In this document: positions 1 to 7,537 of the stretch, one piece after another
How the letters are laid out: every line of letters begins with the position of its first letter
Numbering within the stretch: the first letter of the stretch is position 1
NCBI GenBank assembly: GCA_023413895.1
Contig: JAEZOU010000069.1
Span: forward strand, 1-18,755
Length of the DNA: 18,755 nt
Origin: Bacteroidota bacterium
GTDB lineage: Bacteria; Bacteroidota; Bacteroidia; Bacteroidales; WCHB1-69
Direction: 5' to 3'
The notes under the pieces: model-generated
Databases searched by the model: none
What the model was told of the DNA's origin: nothing
What the model saw: only the letters and a program-made list of their open reading frames with translations
Program-made: the position numbers and the translations under genes

Positions 1-47
1 GTCTCAGTTTATCAATTTTAGTGAATTTATTGATGAAATATCATTTG

Positions 48-1172
48 ATGAAAATTAATTACTTACTCTTACTAATCACGATTCTTTTAACAAGTTGTGG
101 TAATAAAAAAGAGTTCACCTATACAATAAAAGGAGTCGTGGAAATTTGTCAAACCGATTCTTCTAATATGGTACCTTTTTCTCCTTGGGTATATCTTAAA
201 ACGTTGGATAGTGTAGGAAATTTCTGTATATCAGACTCTTGTCGTGTGACACCTGATGGTACTTTTACCTTTGCTGATACAATTTCTCAAACGAAACTCT
301 TCCAAGTGGAATGGAACGGAAAAGCAATTCCCTTATTTGTAGATGCGGACAATATTGTTATGGAGGTGTTGCTCGCTTGCAATTCTCGCGATAATATAGT
401 TATGGGTTCTCCATCTCAATGGCTATGTAACGAATATATGCAACTTTTTTATCGAAGGGAAGCAGCTTTAGATTCGTTAGAAAAAAATCATACAATTACC
501 GCTGTCGAACGCGAAAACGCACGCCAAGATAGTGTGGAAAAATATAACGATTTGTTGTTGCAAAGAGTGAAAAAGTATAATAAAAGTATTGTAAGTTGTT
601 GGTTTATAAAAGAATATATAGATTCTGAATTTTGTTCTAATTATATTACACTTCTCGATGAATCTGTACAAGATCATCCTTTTATCAATAAAATTGATGA
701 TAAAATTCAACAGTTTCAACACGACAAATCACTGTTAGAGAAGGTGAAAGTCGGCAAAAAATTGGAAAATATTTCACTTCCTGATACTATAGGTCAGTTT
801 TACTCTACAAGGGCGTTGCGCGGAAATTATCTCTTACTCAATTTATGGAGTGCTCATTCCGACGCTGTGGAATATGAACTTGCTCGTTATCAGAAACTTT
901 ATGATAACTATTCTGCTTATAATTTCAGAATATATGGAATTTCTGTCGATACAGATAAAGAGTTGTGGCTCTCAATGTTGCAGCGGCTAAATATGAGTTG
1001 GACCAATGTGAATGATCTTAAAGGGGAAAATTCTCCGCTGTGCGAGAAGATTCCGTTCCATCTAAAAGGTATTCCTTATAATCTTCTGCTCGATCCAGAA
1101 GGAACCATAATTGCCGAAAATATAAAAGGCGAAGCATTAGTCGTAATGTTAGATTCTCTGCTCCGCCCGTAA
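48..1172 (+). CDS. Lipoprotein with DUF4369-like N-terminus and thioredoxin-like C-terminus lacking CXXC
   Basis: The reading frame is open from before the window's GTG at 21, but I chose ATG 48 because it gives a clean lipoprotein signal: a Lys, a leucine-rich stretch and the lipobox LTSC with Cys at residue 17, then a charged start of the mature protein. The protein is therefore probably a membrane-anchored lipoprotein of the periplasm or outer membrane. The first half resembles the beta-rich DUF4369 domain often found before Bacteroidetes thioredoxin-like domains. The second half (about residue 240 on) has the AhpC/TSA-thioredoxin pattern: a GKKLENISLPD entry strand, a LLLNLWS strand, a GISVDTD strand and a late KGIPYNLLLDPEG strand with the cis-Pro site. 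The redox site that should follow the LLLNLWS strand reads AHSDAV, with no cysteine, so disulfide chemistry is unlikely. It converges on purB with an 18-base gap. Family call is from pattern recognition; the function is unknown. Confidence 0.8.
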   Translation: MKINYLLLLITILLTSCGNKKEFTYTIKGVVEICQTDSSNMVPFSPWVYLKTLDSVGNFCISDSCRVTPDGTFTFADTISQTKLFQVEWNGKAIPLFVDADNIVMEVLLACNSRDNIVMGSPSQWLCNEYMQLFYRREAALDSLEKNHTITAVERENARQDSVEKYNDLLLQRVKKYNKSIVSCWFIKEYIDSEFCSNYITLLDESVQDHPFINKIDDKIQQFQHDKSLLEKVKVGKKLENISLPDTIGQFYSTRALRGNYLLLNLWSAHSDAVEYELARYQKLYDNYSAYNFRIYGISVDTDKELWLSMLQRLNMSWTNVNDLKGENSPLCEKIPFHLKGIPYNLLLDPEGTIIAENIKGEALVVMLDSLLRP

Positions 1173-1190
1173 GTTCTATCTTTACTGCCT

Positions 1191-2546
1191 TTATGCAATC
1201 TCTTTAGGAAGTATGCCTAAGTAGTTGTGTGGGGTAATCTCCTTAAGTTTTGCTTTCAATGCGTCTGTAATCTCAAGCGAGTCTATAAATTGTGCAATGA
1301 GTGCTTGGTCAATGTGCGATTTTCCCCGAGTCAAGTTTTTGAGTGCTTCGTATGGTTGCGGATAACCTTCGCGACGAAGTACGGTTTGTATCGCTTCTGC
1401 AACTACTGCCCAATTGCGCTCTAAATCGTTGTGAATCGCTTCTTCGTTGAGCAATAACTTGCCAAGTCCACGAAGGAAAGAGTTGTAAGCAATCATACTA
1501 TGTGCCAATGGAACACCAACGTTACGGATAACTGTACTATCAGTTAAGTCGCGTTGTAAACGAGAAATTGGAAGTTTTGCCGATAATCCTTCAAATAGTG
1601 CATTGGCAACGCAGATATTACCTTCAGAGTTCTCAAAATCAATTGGATTCACTTTGTGTGGCATAGCTGAAGAACCTACTTCATTAGGATTTACTTTCTG
1701 CTTGAAATATTCCATCGAAATATAGGTCCAAATATCTCTATCACAATCCATCAAAATATTGTTGATTCTTTTAACCGCATCAAAATAGGCTGACATATTG
1801 TCATAGTGTTCAATTTGAGTTGTGGTTTGAAGACGTTTCAAGTTCAAGGATTTTTCTAAAAATCGATTGGCAAAATCTACCCAATCAATTTCAGGATAGG
1901 CAATGTGGTGTGCATTGAAGTTTCCTGTTGCTCCACCAAATTTCCCGCAAAAAGGTATCTCTTTCAACAACTCTATTTGGTTGGCAATCCTTTCGTAAAA
2001 TACGTACCATTCTTTTCCCATTGAGGTTGGTGATGCTGGTTGTCCGTGTGTGCGCGCCAACAATGGAATGTATGCCCAACTCTTCGCGTTCGCTAATATT
2101 TTCTCCTGAATTTCAGCTAATTTCGGAAGCAAAATATCCTCGTTGAACTTGTGCATCAAGTAGGGAATAGAGGTGTTGTTGATGTCTTGAGAGGTTAATC
2201 CAAAATGGATAAATTCTTTCCAATTACTTAACGAAAGAAGGTCAAATTTTTCTTTCAAAAAGTATTCAACAGCCTTCACATCGTGATTGGTAATCTTTTC
2301 AATATCCTTAATCCGTGTGGCGTCCGCTTCCGAAAAATTAAGGTATAGTTTTTTTAAATCGGAAATTTTGTCAGTTGGAAAGTCGTTAAGTTGTGGAAGT
2401 GGAATTTCACACAACGCAATAAAATATTCAACTTCAACCAAAACGCGAGCACGAATGTATGCGTATTCTGAAAAATATTCTGATAATGCAGATAATTGAT
2501 TGTAATATCTGCCGTCAATAGGGGAAATTGCTGTTAGTTTGTTCAT
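1191..2546 (-). CDS. purB: Adenylosuccinate lyase
   Basis: Catalyses two steps of purine synthesis: SAICAR to AICAR plus fumarate, and adenylosuccinate to AMP plus fumarate, in the cytosol. The 451-residue protein aligns by memory along its whole length with the E. coli enzyme (456 residues). It starts with LTAISPIDGRY, has the TNHDVKAVEYFLKEK block (about 86-100), the RTHGQPAS block with the catalytic His near 167, the TSQDIN segment near 118, and the superfamily signature SSAMPHKVNP at about 292-301 followed by IDFENSEGN. No key residue is missing. ATG 2546 fits the family start exactly. It is the last gene of a minus-strand cluster, 13 bases after the DUF62-like gene, and has no Shine-Dalgarno sequence, as usual in Bacteroidetes. 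No terminator hairpin is visible in the 18 bases before the convergent lipoprotein gene. Confidence 0.97.
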   Translation of the reverse strand: MNKLTAISPIDGRYYNQLSALSEYFSEYAYIRARVLVEVEYFIALCEIPLPQLNDFPTDKISDLKKLYLNFSEADATRIKDIEKITNHDVKAVEYFLKEKFDLLSLSNWKEFIHFGLTSQDINNTSIPYLMHKFNEDILLPKLAEIQEKILANAKSWAYIPLLARTHGQPASPTSMGKEWYVFYERIANQIELLKEIPFCGKFGGATGNFNAHHIAYPEIDWVDFANRFLEKSLNLKRLQTTTQIEHYDNMSAYFDAVKRINNILMDCDRDIWTYISMEYFKQKVNPNEVGSSAMPHKVNPIDFENSEGNICVANALFEGLSAKLPISRLQRDLTDSTVIRNVGVPLAHSMIAYNSFLRGLGKLLLNEEAIHNDLERNWAVVAEAIQTVLRREGYPQPYEALKNLTRGKSHIDQALIAQFIDSLEITDALKAKLKEITPHNYLGILPKEIA

Positions 2547-2559
2547 ATTCTGAGTTTTA

Positions 2560-3333
2560 TCAATTTATCGTGATGTTAATTTTATCATTAAGTTGTAGGT
2601 TTGCTAAGATGGCAACATTGCCATTGTACATCGTTATTTCTACGTAGCCCATTCTGTTGGCAACCAAATAGATCTCCTGTTCTTTGGCATTGTAATATTC
2701 GTGAAATCGCTGTACCACAATTTGGTCAAACTCTCCAATAGTAGCTTTAAAGGTTTTGTTTTTAATCAAATCTCTAAAAATATCTGCTGGAATATTGGTA
2801 ATAGCATTGTGGTATGCATCGATATAGACAATTTTACCCGAAATGGTATGGTCAGATTTGTAGTATGAGTACTCTTCATTATGTTGAATTTTCATCTCAT
2901 TATACTCAACAACATTATTTTCAAGTTCTTCATTACTAGCCCATTTTGCCATTAAAATAAGGTTGCTGAGAAAATCTTTCTCTTTGGGTAAAAATCGAAA
3001 TTTATAAGCTTTATGGGGGTTGTTGTTTACAATTAAGGAGAAAATACCTGTGTCTTCACCTAAGAAATAGTGATTGTTATATTCTACTAAAATAGGAGTT
3101 TGGGCTGAATTGAACGAATTGGCAACCAAGATAATATGAATGCTCTTTTCAGGAAATTGTGAATATGTGTTTTTTAAAATGAATGCGGCTTGAGATATCA
3201 TGCCAAAAGCTATCCCATGCGAAATATCGTACGTTAGATTGTCAGGAATTTCTTGGTTTAGTTGATTCTTGAAAAGAGATAAATATGGATCTTTAATTCG
3301 CCAATCACTGATAAGGGTAATGTTTTGTTTCAT
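2560..3333 (-). CDS. SAM hydroxide adenosyltransferase-like (DUF62) protein, catalytic residues not conserved
   Basis: The fold signature of the DUF62/SAM-dependent halogenase-like family is clear: a start strand ITLISDW, KDPY near 15, YDISHGI near 35, QAAFILKNTYSQFP near 48-61, and HYFLGEDTGIFSL near 88-100, where family members read HYFVGPDNGLLSL. Characterised members hydrolyse S-adenosylmethionine to adenosine and methionine with an Asp-Arg-His triad. Here the DPGVG-x-xR loop that supplies Asp and Arg is replaced by ANSFNSAQ (about 71-78), and the FHGRD segment that supplies His reads LPKEKD. The usual DFG at the start is DWR. The 257-residue length is normal. I infer a divergent Bacteroidetes subfamily that has lost or changed the reaction. 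It sits 4 bases after the permease gene and 13 before purB, so all three are probably cotranscribed. There is no Shine-Dalgarno sequence. Confidence 0.8.
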   Translation of the reverse strand: MKQNITLISDWRIKDPYLSLFKNQLNQEIPDNLTYDISHGIAFGMISQAAFILKNTYSQFPEKSIHIILVANSFNSAQTPILVEYNNHYFLGEDTGIFSLIVNNNPHKAYKFRFLPKEKDFLSNLILMAKWASNEELENNVVEYNEMKIQHNEEYSYYKSDHTISGKIVYIDAYHNAITNIPADIFRDLIKNKTFKATIGEFDQIVVQRFHEYYNAKEQEIYLVANRMGYVEITMYNGNVAILANLQLNDKINITIN

Positions 3334-3337
3334 AATG

Positions 3338-4462
3338 TTATTTGGTGGTATTTCTTAAAATGAAAAAGCAGATAAATGTAAATATAATATTAGGAATCCA
3401 AGGTCCTAATCCTGGAGGAATGGAACCAGAAACTGAAAAAACGTTGGAAACTTGTTGGAAAAAGATAAATGTAAATGCTAATGCTAATCCGAAAAAGATA
3501 TGAACTCCCACGCCACGCCGCGATTTTTCTGCAGCAACGCCTAATCCTAATAGGGTAAGAATAAGTGTGCCGAAAGCATTCGCCAAACGCCGATGTTTCT
3601 CTATAACATAGTATTTTGCCAAACCCGTTCCCCGCTCTTTTTCTGTGCGGATATATTGTACTAGTTCGCGGTAAGTCATCTGTTCACTATAATATTCATC
3701 TTGATTTAAATCAAGAGGCTCAATATTGAAAACAGTATCCATTATCTCACCTGTGGTAAAAATCTCTTCGCCTGCACGAATGGTGCGGATTTTGTAGTTG
3801 TGTAAAATCCAACGATGTTGTTCATTATCGTAATGAATGTTTTGCGCAGTGATACGTTTCTTGAATGAGGATAACCCCAACTCTTCGTAGGTGAAAAGAT
3901 ACCCTTGCTTTAACTCTTTGTTCCATCGATCTACAAAAATATAGGAGTTGGCACTATTGCGAATGTGTATGCTTGTGCTTGGAATTACCCGCTTGCCCAT
4001 ATATTCGCACTTAAACGCATCTAAGTTAGCATTGGTTTTCGGAACAAGTGTATTAGACATTAAAATGGAAAGAATGGCAATGATGATTGCGCCTACAACA
4101 TAGGGTAACATCATTCTGTAAAAACTTATCCCTCCATTTAAAATGCTGATTATCTCGTTGTTATTCGATAAACGTGAGGTAAACCAAATAGTACTGATAA
4201 ATGCAAAAAGAGGAATAAAAAGGTTGATAAAGTATGGAATGAAATTAAGATAATATCCTGTTAAAATTAATTTTATAGAGAGACCATTGTCAAGAAAACG
4301 TTGAATGTTCTCCGAAAAATCAAATACTACTATAATGGTCATGAGTAGTGAAATGGCAAAAAAGAATGAGAATAGAAACTTCTTAACAATATACGTATCA
4401 ATAAGTTTCCATCTCAAATGAGACTTATTAAAACCATCTGGAAATAGTTTTCCCAATCGCAT
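3338..4462 (-). CDS. LptF/LptG family permease (YjgP/YjgQ)
   Basis: Inner-membrane subunit of the LptBFG lipopolysaccharide extractor, which pulls LPS from the inner membrane into the Lpt bridge. The architecture is the family one: three hydrophobic segments in the N-terminal third (about residues 28-48, 76-95, 115-136), a periplasmic beta-jellyroll region of about 150 residues, then three more hydrophobic segments before the C-terminus. The start YIVKKFLFSFFFAISLLMTIIVVFDFSENI is typical of the Bacteroidetes form. I chose ATG 4462 (374 residues) over the upstream TTG at 4519 because a TATTTTTG promoter box lies at 4475-4482, inside the longer frame. Bacteroidetes carry separate LptF and LptG paralogues and I cannot tell which this is. 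It heads a cluster with the DUF62-like gene and purB, and is divergent from the methyltransferase gene at 4562. Confidence 0.9.
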   Translation of the reverse strand: MRLGKLFPDGFNKSHLRWKLIDTYIVKKFLFSFFFAISLLMTIIVVFDFSENIQRFLDNGLSIKLILTGYYLNFIPYFINLFIPLFAFISTIWFTSRLSNNNEIISILNGGISFYRMMLPYVVGAIIIAILSILMSNTLVPKTNANLDAFKCEYMGKRVIPSTSIHIRNSANSYIFVDRWNKELKQGYLFTYEELGLSSFKKRITAQNIHYDNEQHRWILHNYKIRTIRAGEEIFTTGEIMDTVFNIEPLDLNQDEYYSEQMTYRELVQYIRTEKERGTGLAKYYVIEKHRRLANAFGTLILTLLGLGVAAEKSRRGVGVHIFFGLALAFTFIFFQQVSNVFSVSGSIPPGLGPWIPNIIFTFICFFILRNTTK

Positions 4463-4474
4463 TCGTTTTTTTTG

Positions 4475-4482
4475 CAAAAATA
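4475..4482 (-). promoter_or_regulatory. -7 promoter box upstream of the LptF/G-like gene
   Basis: Read on the minus strand this is TATTTTTG followed by C, a full match to the Bacteroidetes -7 consensus TAnnTTTG. It ends only 12 bases before ATG 4462, so the leader would be very short. No convincing -33 TTTG is seen. Confidence 0.5.
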
Positions 4483-4526
4483 TCAATTTTAATCCAAATA
4501 TCAAAGGGTTATGTTGCAAAATGTTT

Positions 4527-4534
4527 TATCTTTG
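4527..4534 (+). promoter_or_regulatory. -7 promoter box and GGAG for the methyltransferase gene
   Basis: TATCTTTG followed by C matches the Bacteroidetes -7 consensus and lies 27 bases before ATG 4562. A short purine run, GGAG, occurs at 4553-4556. The box is divergent from the one at 4475-4482, so the two promoters share the roughly 100-base intergenic region. Confidence 0.55.
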
Positions 4535-4561
4535 CTTCATTAATTTTTTTACGGAGTTTTT

Positions 4562-5191
4562 ATGAAATGTCAGTTAAAATATAATGCTGGTAGAACTCAT
4601 AATGATTGGGTTAAAATAATTCCTTTTACATCTGACGATTCCAAAAAAAAATTGACAATTTTTTATTCCGTACAAAAAACACCTTTAGGCAGATTTTTTA
4701 TTGCCAATACCCAAAAGGGAATCTGCTTTGTGGGTGTTTATAAATCTAAAAAGGAGCTTTTGTTAGAGTTATCATATCGATTTCCTAATGCCGTTCTGAT
4801 TTCTAAAATCAATAATAGACAGTTACAATTTGTAGAATTCCTTACCAAAGATTGGGAGTACGTGAAACCTATAACCTTGCATCTGAAAGGAACAGATTTT
4901 CAATTAAAGGTCTGGAATGCATTGCTACAGATACCGCTCGGAAAGATTACTACTTACCGCGATATTGCCGAATTAGTGGGAAAGAAACGAGCCTATCGTG
5001 CAGTGGGGTCTGCTGTTGGTAGAAACCCAATCCTTTTTCTAATTCCTTGCCATCGCGTAATGACAATTACAGGAAAATTGGGTGGATTCTATTGGGGAAT
5101 AGATACCAAAATAAAACTTCTAAATGTTGAAACTATAGGTAGAAATAAAAAAATAGTGGGATTCAAAAATTGGAACCCCACCATCTTCTAA
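4562..5191 (+). CDS. Methylated-DNA--protein-cysteine S-methyltransferase, Ada C-domain type
   Basis: Suicide DNA-repair protein that moves the alkyl group from O6-alkylguanine (and O4-alkylthymine) to its own cysteine. The catalytic motif IPCHRV places the acceptor Cys at 163. The DNA-binding helix-turn-helix is TTYRDIAELVGKKRAYRAVG (Tyr near 132, arginine finger near 146), followed by GRNP. The C-terminal LGGFYWGIDTKIKLL corresponds to the LSGYRWGxxRKxxLL of Ada rather than to the shorter Ogt tail, and the RFFIANTQKGICFVGV beta sheet also fits Ada. The protein has no N-terminal Zn-cysteine domain and no complete AraC-type helix-turn-helix; its first 30 residues resemble the linker found just before the methyltransferase part of Ada. 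It is therefore a repair enzyme without the adaptive regulator. It converges on the sigma-factor gene with 29 bases between. Confidence 0.93.
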   Translation: MKCQLKYNAGRTHNDWVKIIPFTSDDSKKKLTIFYSVQKTPLGRFFIANTQKGICFVGVYKSKKELLLELSYRFPNAVLISKINNRQLQFVEFLTKDWEYVKPITLHLKGTDFQLKVWNALLQIPLGKITTYRDIAELVGKKRAYRAVGSAVGRNPILFLIPCHRVMTITGKLGGFYWGIDTKIKLLNVETIGRNKKIVGFKNWNPTIF

Positions 5192-5220
5192 TCGTTTTTA
5201 TATTGTTAAACCTTCTAATT

Positions 5221-5745
5221 CTATGAAACACGTGCAGAGGATACGTAGTCATTCAACTCTTCCATTAAACGCTTACGCATAAAAAATATACGACTTTTTA
5301 CAGTTCCAATGGAAATATTCATCTCGTCAGCAATTTCTTGATATTTATATCCATCAATAAACATTTCGAAAGGTTTCTTTTGTTCTTCTTTCTTCTCCTG
5401 AATCTTCTTGTTGATCTCAGTGTAGTAAAGATGCATATCCGCATTATCTTCTTTGGAAGTGATTGTATTAGAAAGATAGTACAAATCTTCAGATTGATCA
5501 ATGAATACTTTTGAACGCTGTTTTCTTCGGTAATTATTGATAAAGGTGTTTTTCATAATGGTAATTACCCATGCTTTCAGATTGGTGTCTTCTTTATACG
5601 AATTTTCGTTTTGTATCACCTTTAAATAGGTGTCTTGAAGTAGGTCTTCTGCATCGTCAAGATTCATCGTGAGCGAAACAGCATACTGCCGTAAATGGGA
5701 ATCCATCTGCAGTGTTTTTTCAATTAGAGAGGCGTTTTCTTTCAT
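5221..5745 (-). CDS. RNA polymerase sigma factor, ECF subfamily
   Basis: A small sigma-70 family factor that directs RNA polymerase to a special promoter set. From ATG 5745 the protein has 174 residues, the usual ECF length. Region 2 is recognisable (residues about 10-80), with the motif DDAEDLLQDTYLKVI and the promoter-melting helix AWVITIMKNTFINNYRR. Region 4 covers about 125-165, with the helix-turn-helix YKYQEIADEMNISIGTVKSRIFFMRKRL. The two are joined by a charged Lys/Glu-rich linker. I prefer ATG 5745 to the upstream ATG 5820 because the extra 25 residues are hydrophobic and unlike the family, and because a TAAATTTG promoter box (5772-5779) lies inside that extension. No anti-sigma gene or SusCD-type pair is adjacent, which suggests a stand-alone factor rather than a polysaccharide- or iron-sensing one. 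Confidence 0.92.
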   Translation of the reverse strand: MKENASLIEKTLQMDSHLRQYAVSLTMNLDDAEDLLQDTYLKVIQNENSYKEDTNLKAWVITIMKNTFINNYRRKQRSKVFIDQSEDLYYLSNTITSKEDNADMHLYYTEINKKIQEKKEEQKKPFEMFIDGYKYQEIADEMNISIGTVKSRIFFMRKRLMEELNDYVSSARVS

Positions 5746-6037
5746 AATTTTAATTTTTATTATAACAATGCCAAATTTAGCAATAATCGTGCCAAAAAAT
5801 ATTTTGACATGTTTTTTCATAGGGCAAATTATGTCGTTTGATGAAAATTATTTGGAGGTATATATTCTCTTTCAAATCCTACTCCATTGAGTAATTCCTC
5901 TTTCAAATTTCCTGCTTTTGCAATCGTGTAATTTCCGTTTTTTTAATTTTCGTTATTGCAAATATACCTTAGTCGCTATAAATTACACACTTTTTTGGGA
6001 ATACTACCTCACAATAGGCTTGCAAAAGGATAAAAAA
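5746..6037. other. Intergenic region before the sigma gene with direct repeats and a palindrome
   Basis: No gene is seen. On the minus strand it holds the proximal -7 box (5772-5779) and a second, distal box TATATTTG followed by C (5959-5966). Between them lie two copies of CTCTTTCAAAT (5867-5877 and 5898-5908, + strand reading) around a small inverted repeat TACTC-CATT-GAGTA (5880-5893). This arrangement could be a regulator site or a structured leader for the sigma-factor transcript. The rest is AT-rich with no recognisable signal. Confidence 0.45.
5772..5779 (-). promoter_or_regulatory. -7 promoter box upstream of the sigma-factor gene
   Basis: Minus-strand TAAATTTG matches TAnnTTTG and ends 26 bases before ATG 5745. 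It is the one box in this window whose next base is G rather than C. A TTTG lies further upstream (5793-5796), but the spacing of 13 is shorter than usual. Confidence 0.4.
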
Positions 6038-6069
6038 AGTCCTCCAAAAGATTTCTCTCTTGGAGGACT
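6038..6069 (-). terminator. Intrinsic terminator of the T9SS-protein gene
   Basis: A perfect 10-base inverted repeat, AGTCCTCCAA (6038-6047) and TTGGAGGACT (6060-6069), has a 12-base loop. Read on the minus strand it is followed by a run of T (the A run at 6032-6038 on +). It lies 21 bases past the stop codon of the gene ending at 6091. Confidence 0.9.
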
Positions 6070-6090
6070 ATGCTATAATCTCTTCTATAT

Positions 6091-7326
6091 TTATTGTTTT
6101 ATGAACTTTTGGCTACATTGTGCTCCATTTTCCATTACCACTTTTAAGAGATAAATGCCTGTAGATAGTTCTGATAAATCTAAGATGTTTTCTCCAGAAT
6201 TCATTACAAACTGCATACAAACTTTTCCTTGAAAATCGTAAATATAAGCAATCTCTGCAATCTGGTTATCCAAAATAGTTACATTTAAATTACTTTGTGC
6301 TGGATTTGGATAAATCGAAATTGAGCTAAGTTGTTCGTTTTCTGAAATCCCAACAGACGTATGATTATACATATATTCAAAATCGCAAATATATTGAAGT
6401 ACATAATTATCATCTAAAGTGTACCAATGTTCAATGGTGCGTTGGTTTACATCAGATAAGTTTTCTGGGAGATAGATCTCAGGAATATTATATGGGGTAT
6501 GAATTTGATTTACAGAAATTTCTGTATTATATTCATATAATCTTCTATCAATATAGGAACCATATTCGTTACGGATACTATGATCTATACAATTTCCATT
6601 TTCATCATAAAGATATTCATCAGACTCTGCAAGATCCCAAGAGTAACCACTATAATAATATAAGTGACGATTTGCTAATTTTCCAGCATCGTTATAGGAA
6701 TAAACAACTTTAATAGATGAATCTAAAGTGCTGAAACCTTGCAAATATACCTCTTCTATAAGTTGTCCTAAGTTATTATAAGAGTAGTAGCATTCTTCAC
6801 CAAGAGTACCATAATTTCCAAAGTACATCTCATGAGAAACGAGTTTTCCATCTGAATAATGATAGTCATATACGCCACCTTGTTCAAAAGTATCATCAGC
6901 ACCATAGCCATTAAAGTTTGTACGTTGTGTTATTTGATGATTATCATTGTATTCATAGCACACATAATAAACATGAATCCATTCAAAATTAATTTTTTGC
7001 CAACCATCAACACGAATAGCATTACCTGCAGCATCGTAAGTTACGGAATCGATTACCTCTTCTCCCCAATCGTTGCTTTCGTGTATTGCAACTGTTCTTC
7101 CGTAGCCATCATAATGGAAAAGTTTCTCTTCAAAACCATCAGAAGAGACACGACCTGTCAAACGGTAAGGAAGAAGTTGTACATCTTTAGAGCTATTCAT
7201 AGTTGAAAACTCAAATAATTTGTGTGGTTTTTTTGAAAGTTCAGTACCATTGGGGTAAGATGTTTTTTGAGCAGAGAGGCCCAAAATTGAAATTAGAGCG
7301 ATTGCTAAAATAAAAATTTTCTTCAT
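6091..7326 (-). CDS. Secreted protein with YD-like repeats and a T9SS type A sorting domain
   Basis: ATG 7326 gives a 411-residue protein with a textbook signal peptide (MKKIFILAIALISILGLSAQ, cleavage likely after SAQ). The longer in-frame start at 7398 would bury this signal, so I reject it. The middle part (about 55-310) is built of repeated units with aromatic-rich patterns such as YDGYGR, YDAAGN, YNDNHQI, YNNLGQL, YNDAGKL and YDENGNC. These look like the RHS/YD repeats seen in Bacteroidetes surface proteins. The last 77 residues, from SISIYPNPAQSNLNV to the C-terminal KFIKQ, form a Por/T9SS type A sorting domain, with the IYPNPA entry and a LSTGIYLLKV strand. The protein should cross the outer membrane by the type IX system and be anchored or released. 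A strong terminator follows the gene. I see no good promoter box in the 145 bases upstream. The role of the repeats is unknown. Confidence 0.85.
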   Translation of the reverse strand: MKKIFILAIALISILGLSAQKTSYPNGTELSKKPHKLFEFSTMNSSKDVQLLPYRLTGRVSSDGFEEKLFHYDGYGRTVAIHESNDWGEEVIDSVTYDAAGNAIRVDGWQKINFEWIHVYYVCYEYNDNHQITQRTNFNGYGADDTFEQGGVYDYHYSDGKLVSHEMYFGNYGTLGEECYYSYNNLGQLIEEVYLQGFSTLDSSIKVVYSYNDAGKLANRHLYYYSGYSWDLAESDEYLYDENGNCIDHSIRNEYGSYIDRRLYEYNTEISVNQIHTPYNIPEIYLPENLSDVNQRTIEHWYTLDDNYVLQYICDFEYMYNHTSVGISENEQLSSISIYPNPAQSNLNVTILDNQIAEIAYIYDFQGKVCMQFVMNSGENILDLSELSTGIYLLKVVMENGAQCSQKFIKQ

Positions 7327-7471
7327 ATTATTACTTGTTTGTTTATATTTATCATGATGAATAATAGTAGAAACACATTTTTTTATAGAACGTTGCATTA
7401 GTGGCAGGTTGTTTTATAATAGCTATGTAAATTAGCGTCTTAATTTATAAATAAGAAGTTTATTGAACTAT

Positions 7472-7506
7472 AAAAGGCTGTCAGAGAAAAATCTAGACAG
7501 CCTTTT
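7472..7506 (-). terminator. Hairpin terminator after the methylmalonyl-CoA mutase gene
   Basis: A perfect 11-base inverted repeat, AAAAGGCTGTC (7472-7482) and GACAGCCTTTT (7496-7506), has a 13-base loop and lies 31 bases past the mutase stop codon. The T run on the minus-strand side is only four bases plus A/T, so it is a moderate intrinsic terminator; the arms make it symmetric on both strands. Confidence 0.75.
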
Positions 7507-7537
7507 ATTAACACTTGGAAACCATTATTGGGTATAA

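Noticed and set aside
5746..5820. Longer sigma-factor start at ATG 5820
   Set aside because: The extra 25 residues are hydrophobic and unlike ECF factors, and a promoter box lies inside. The distal box at 5959 could still allow it, so it is not fully excluded.
6038..6069. GGAGG within the hairpin as a translation signal
   Set aside because: No start codon follows at a suitable distance on either strand, and the hairpin plus T run is explained as a terminator.
7327..7398. Longer start of the T9SS-protein gene at 7398
   Set aside because: It would place 24 residues before a perfect signal peptide that starts at ATG 7326.
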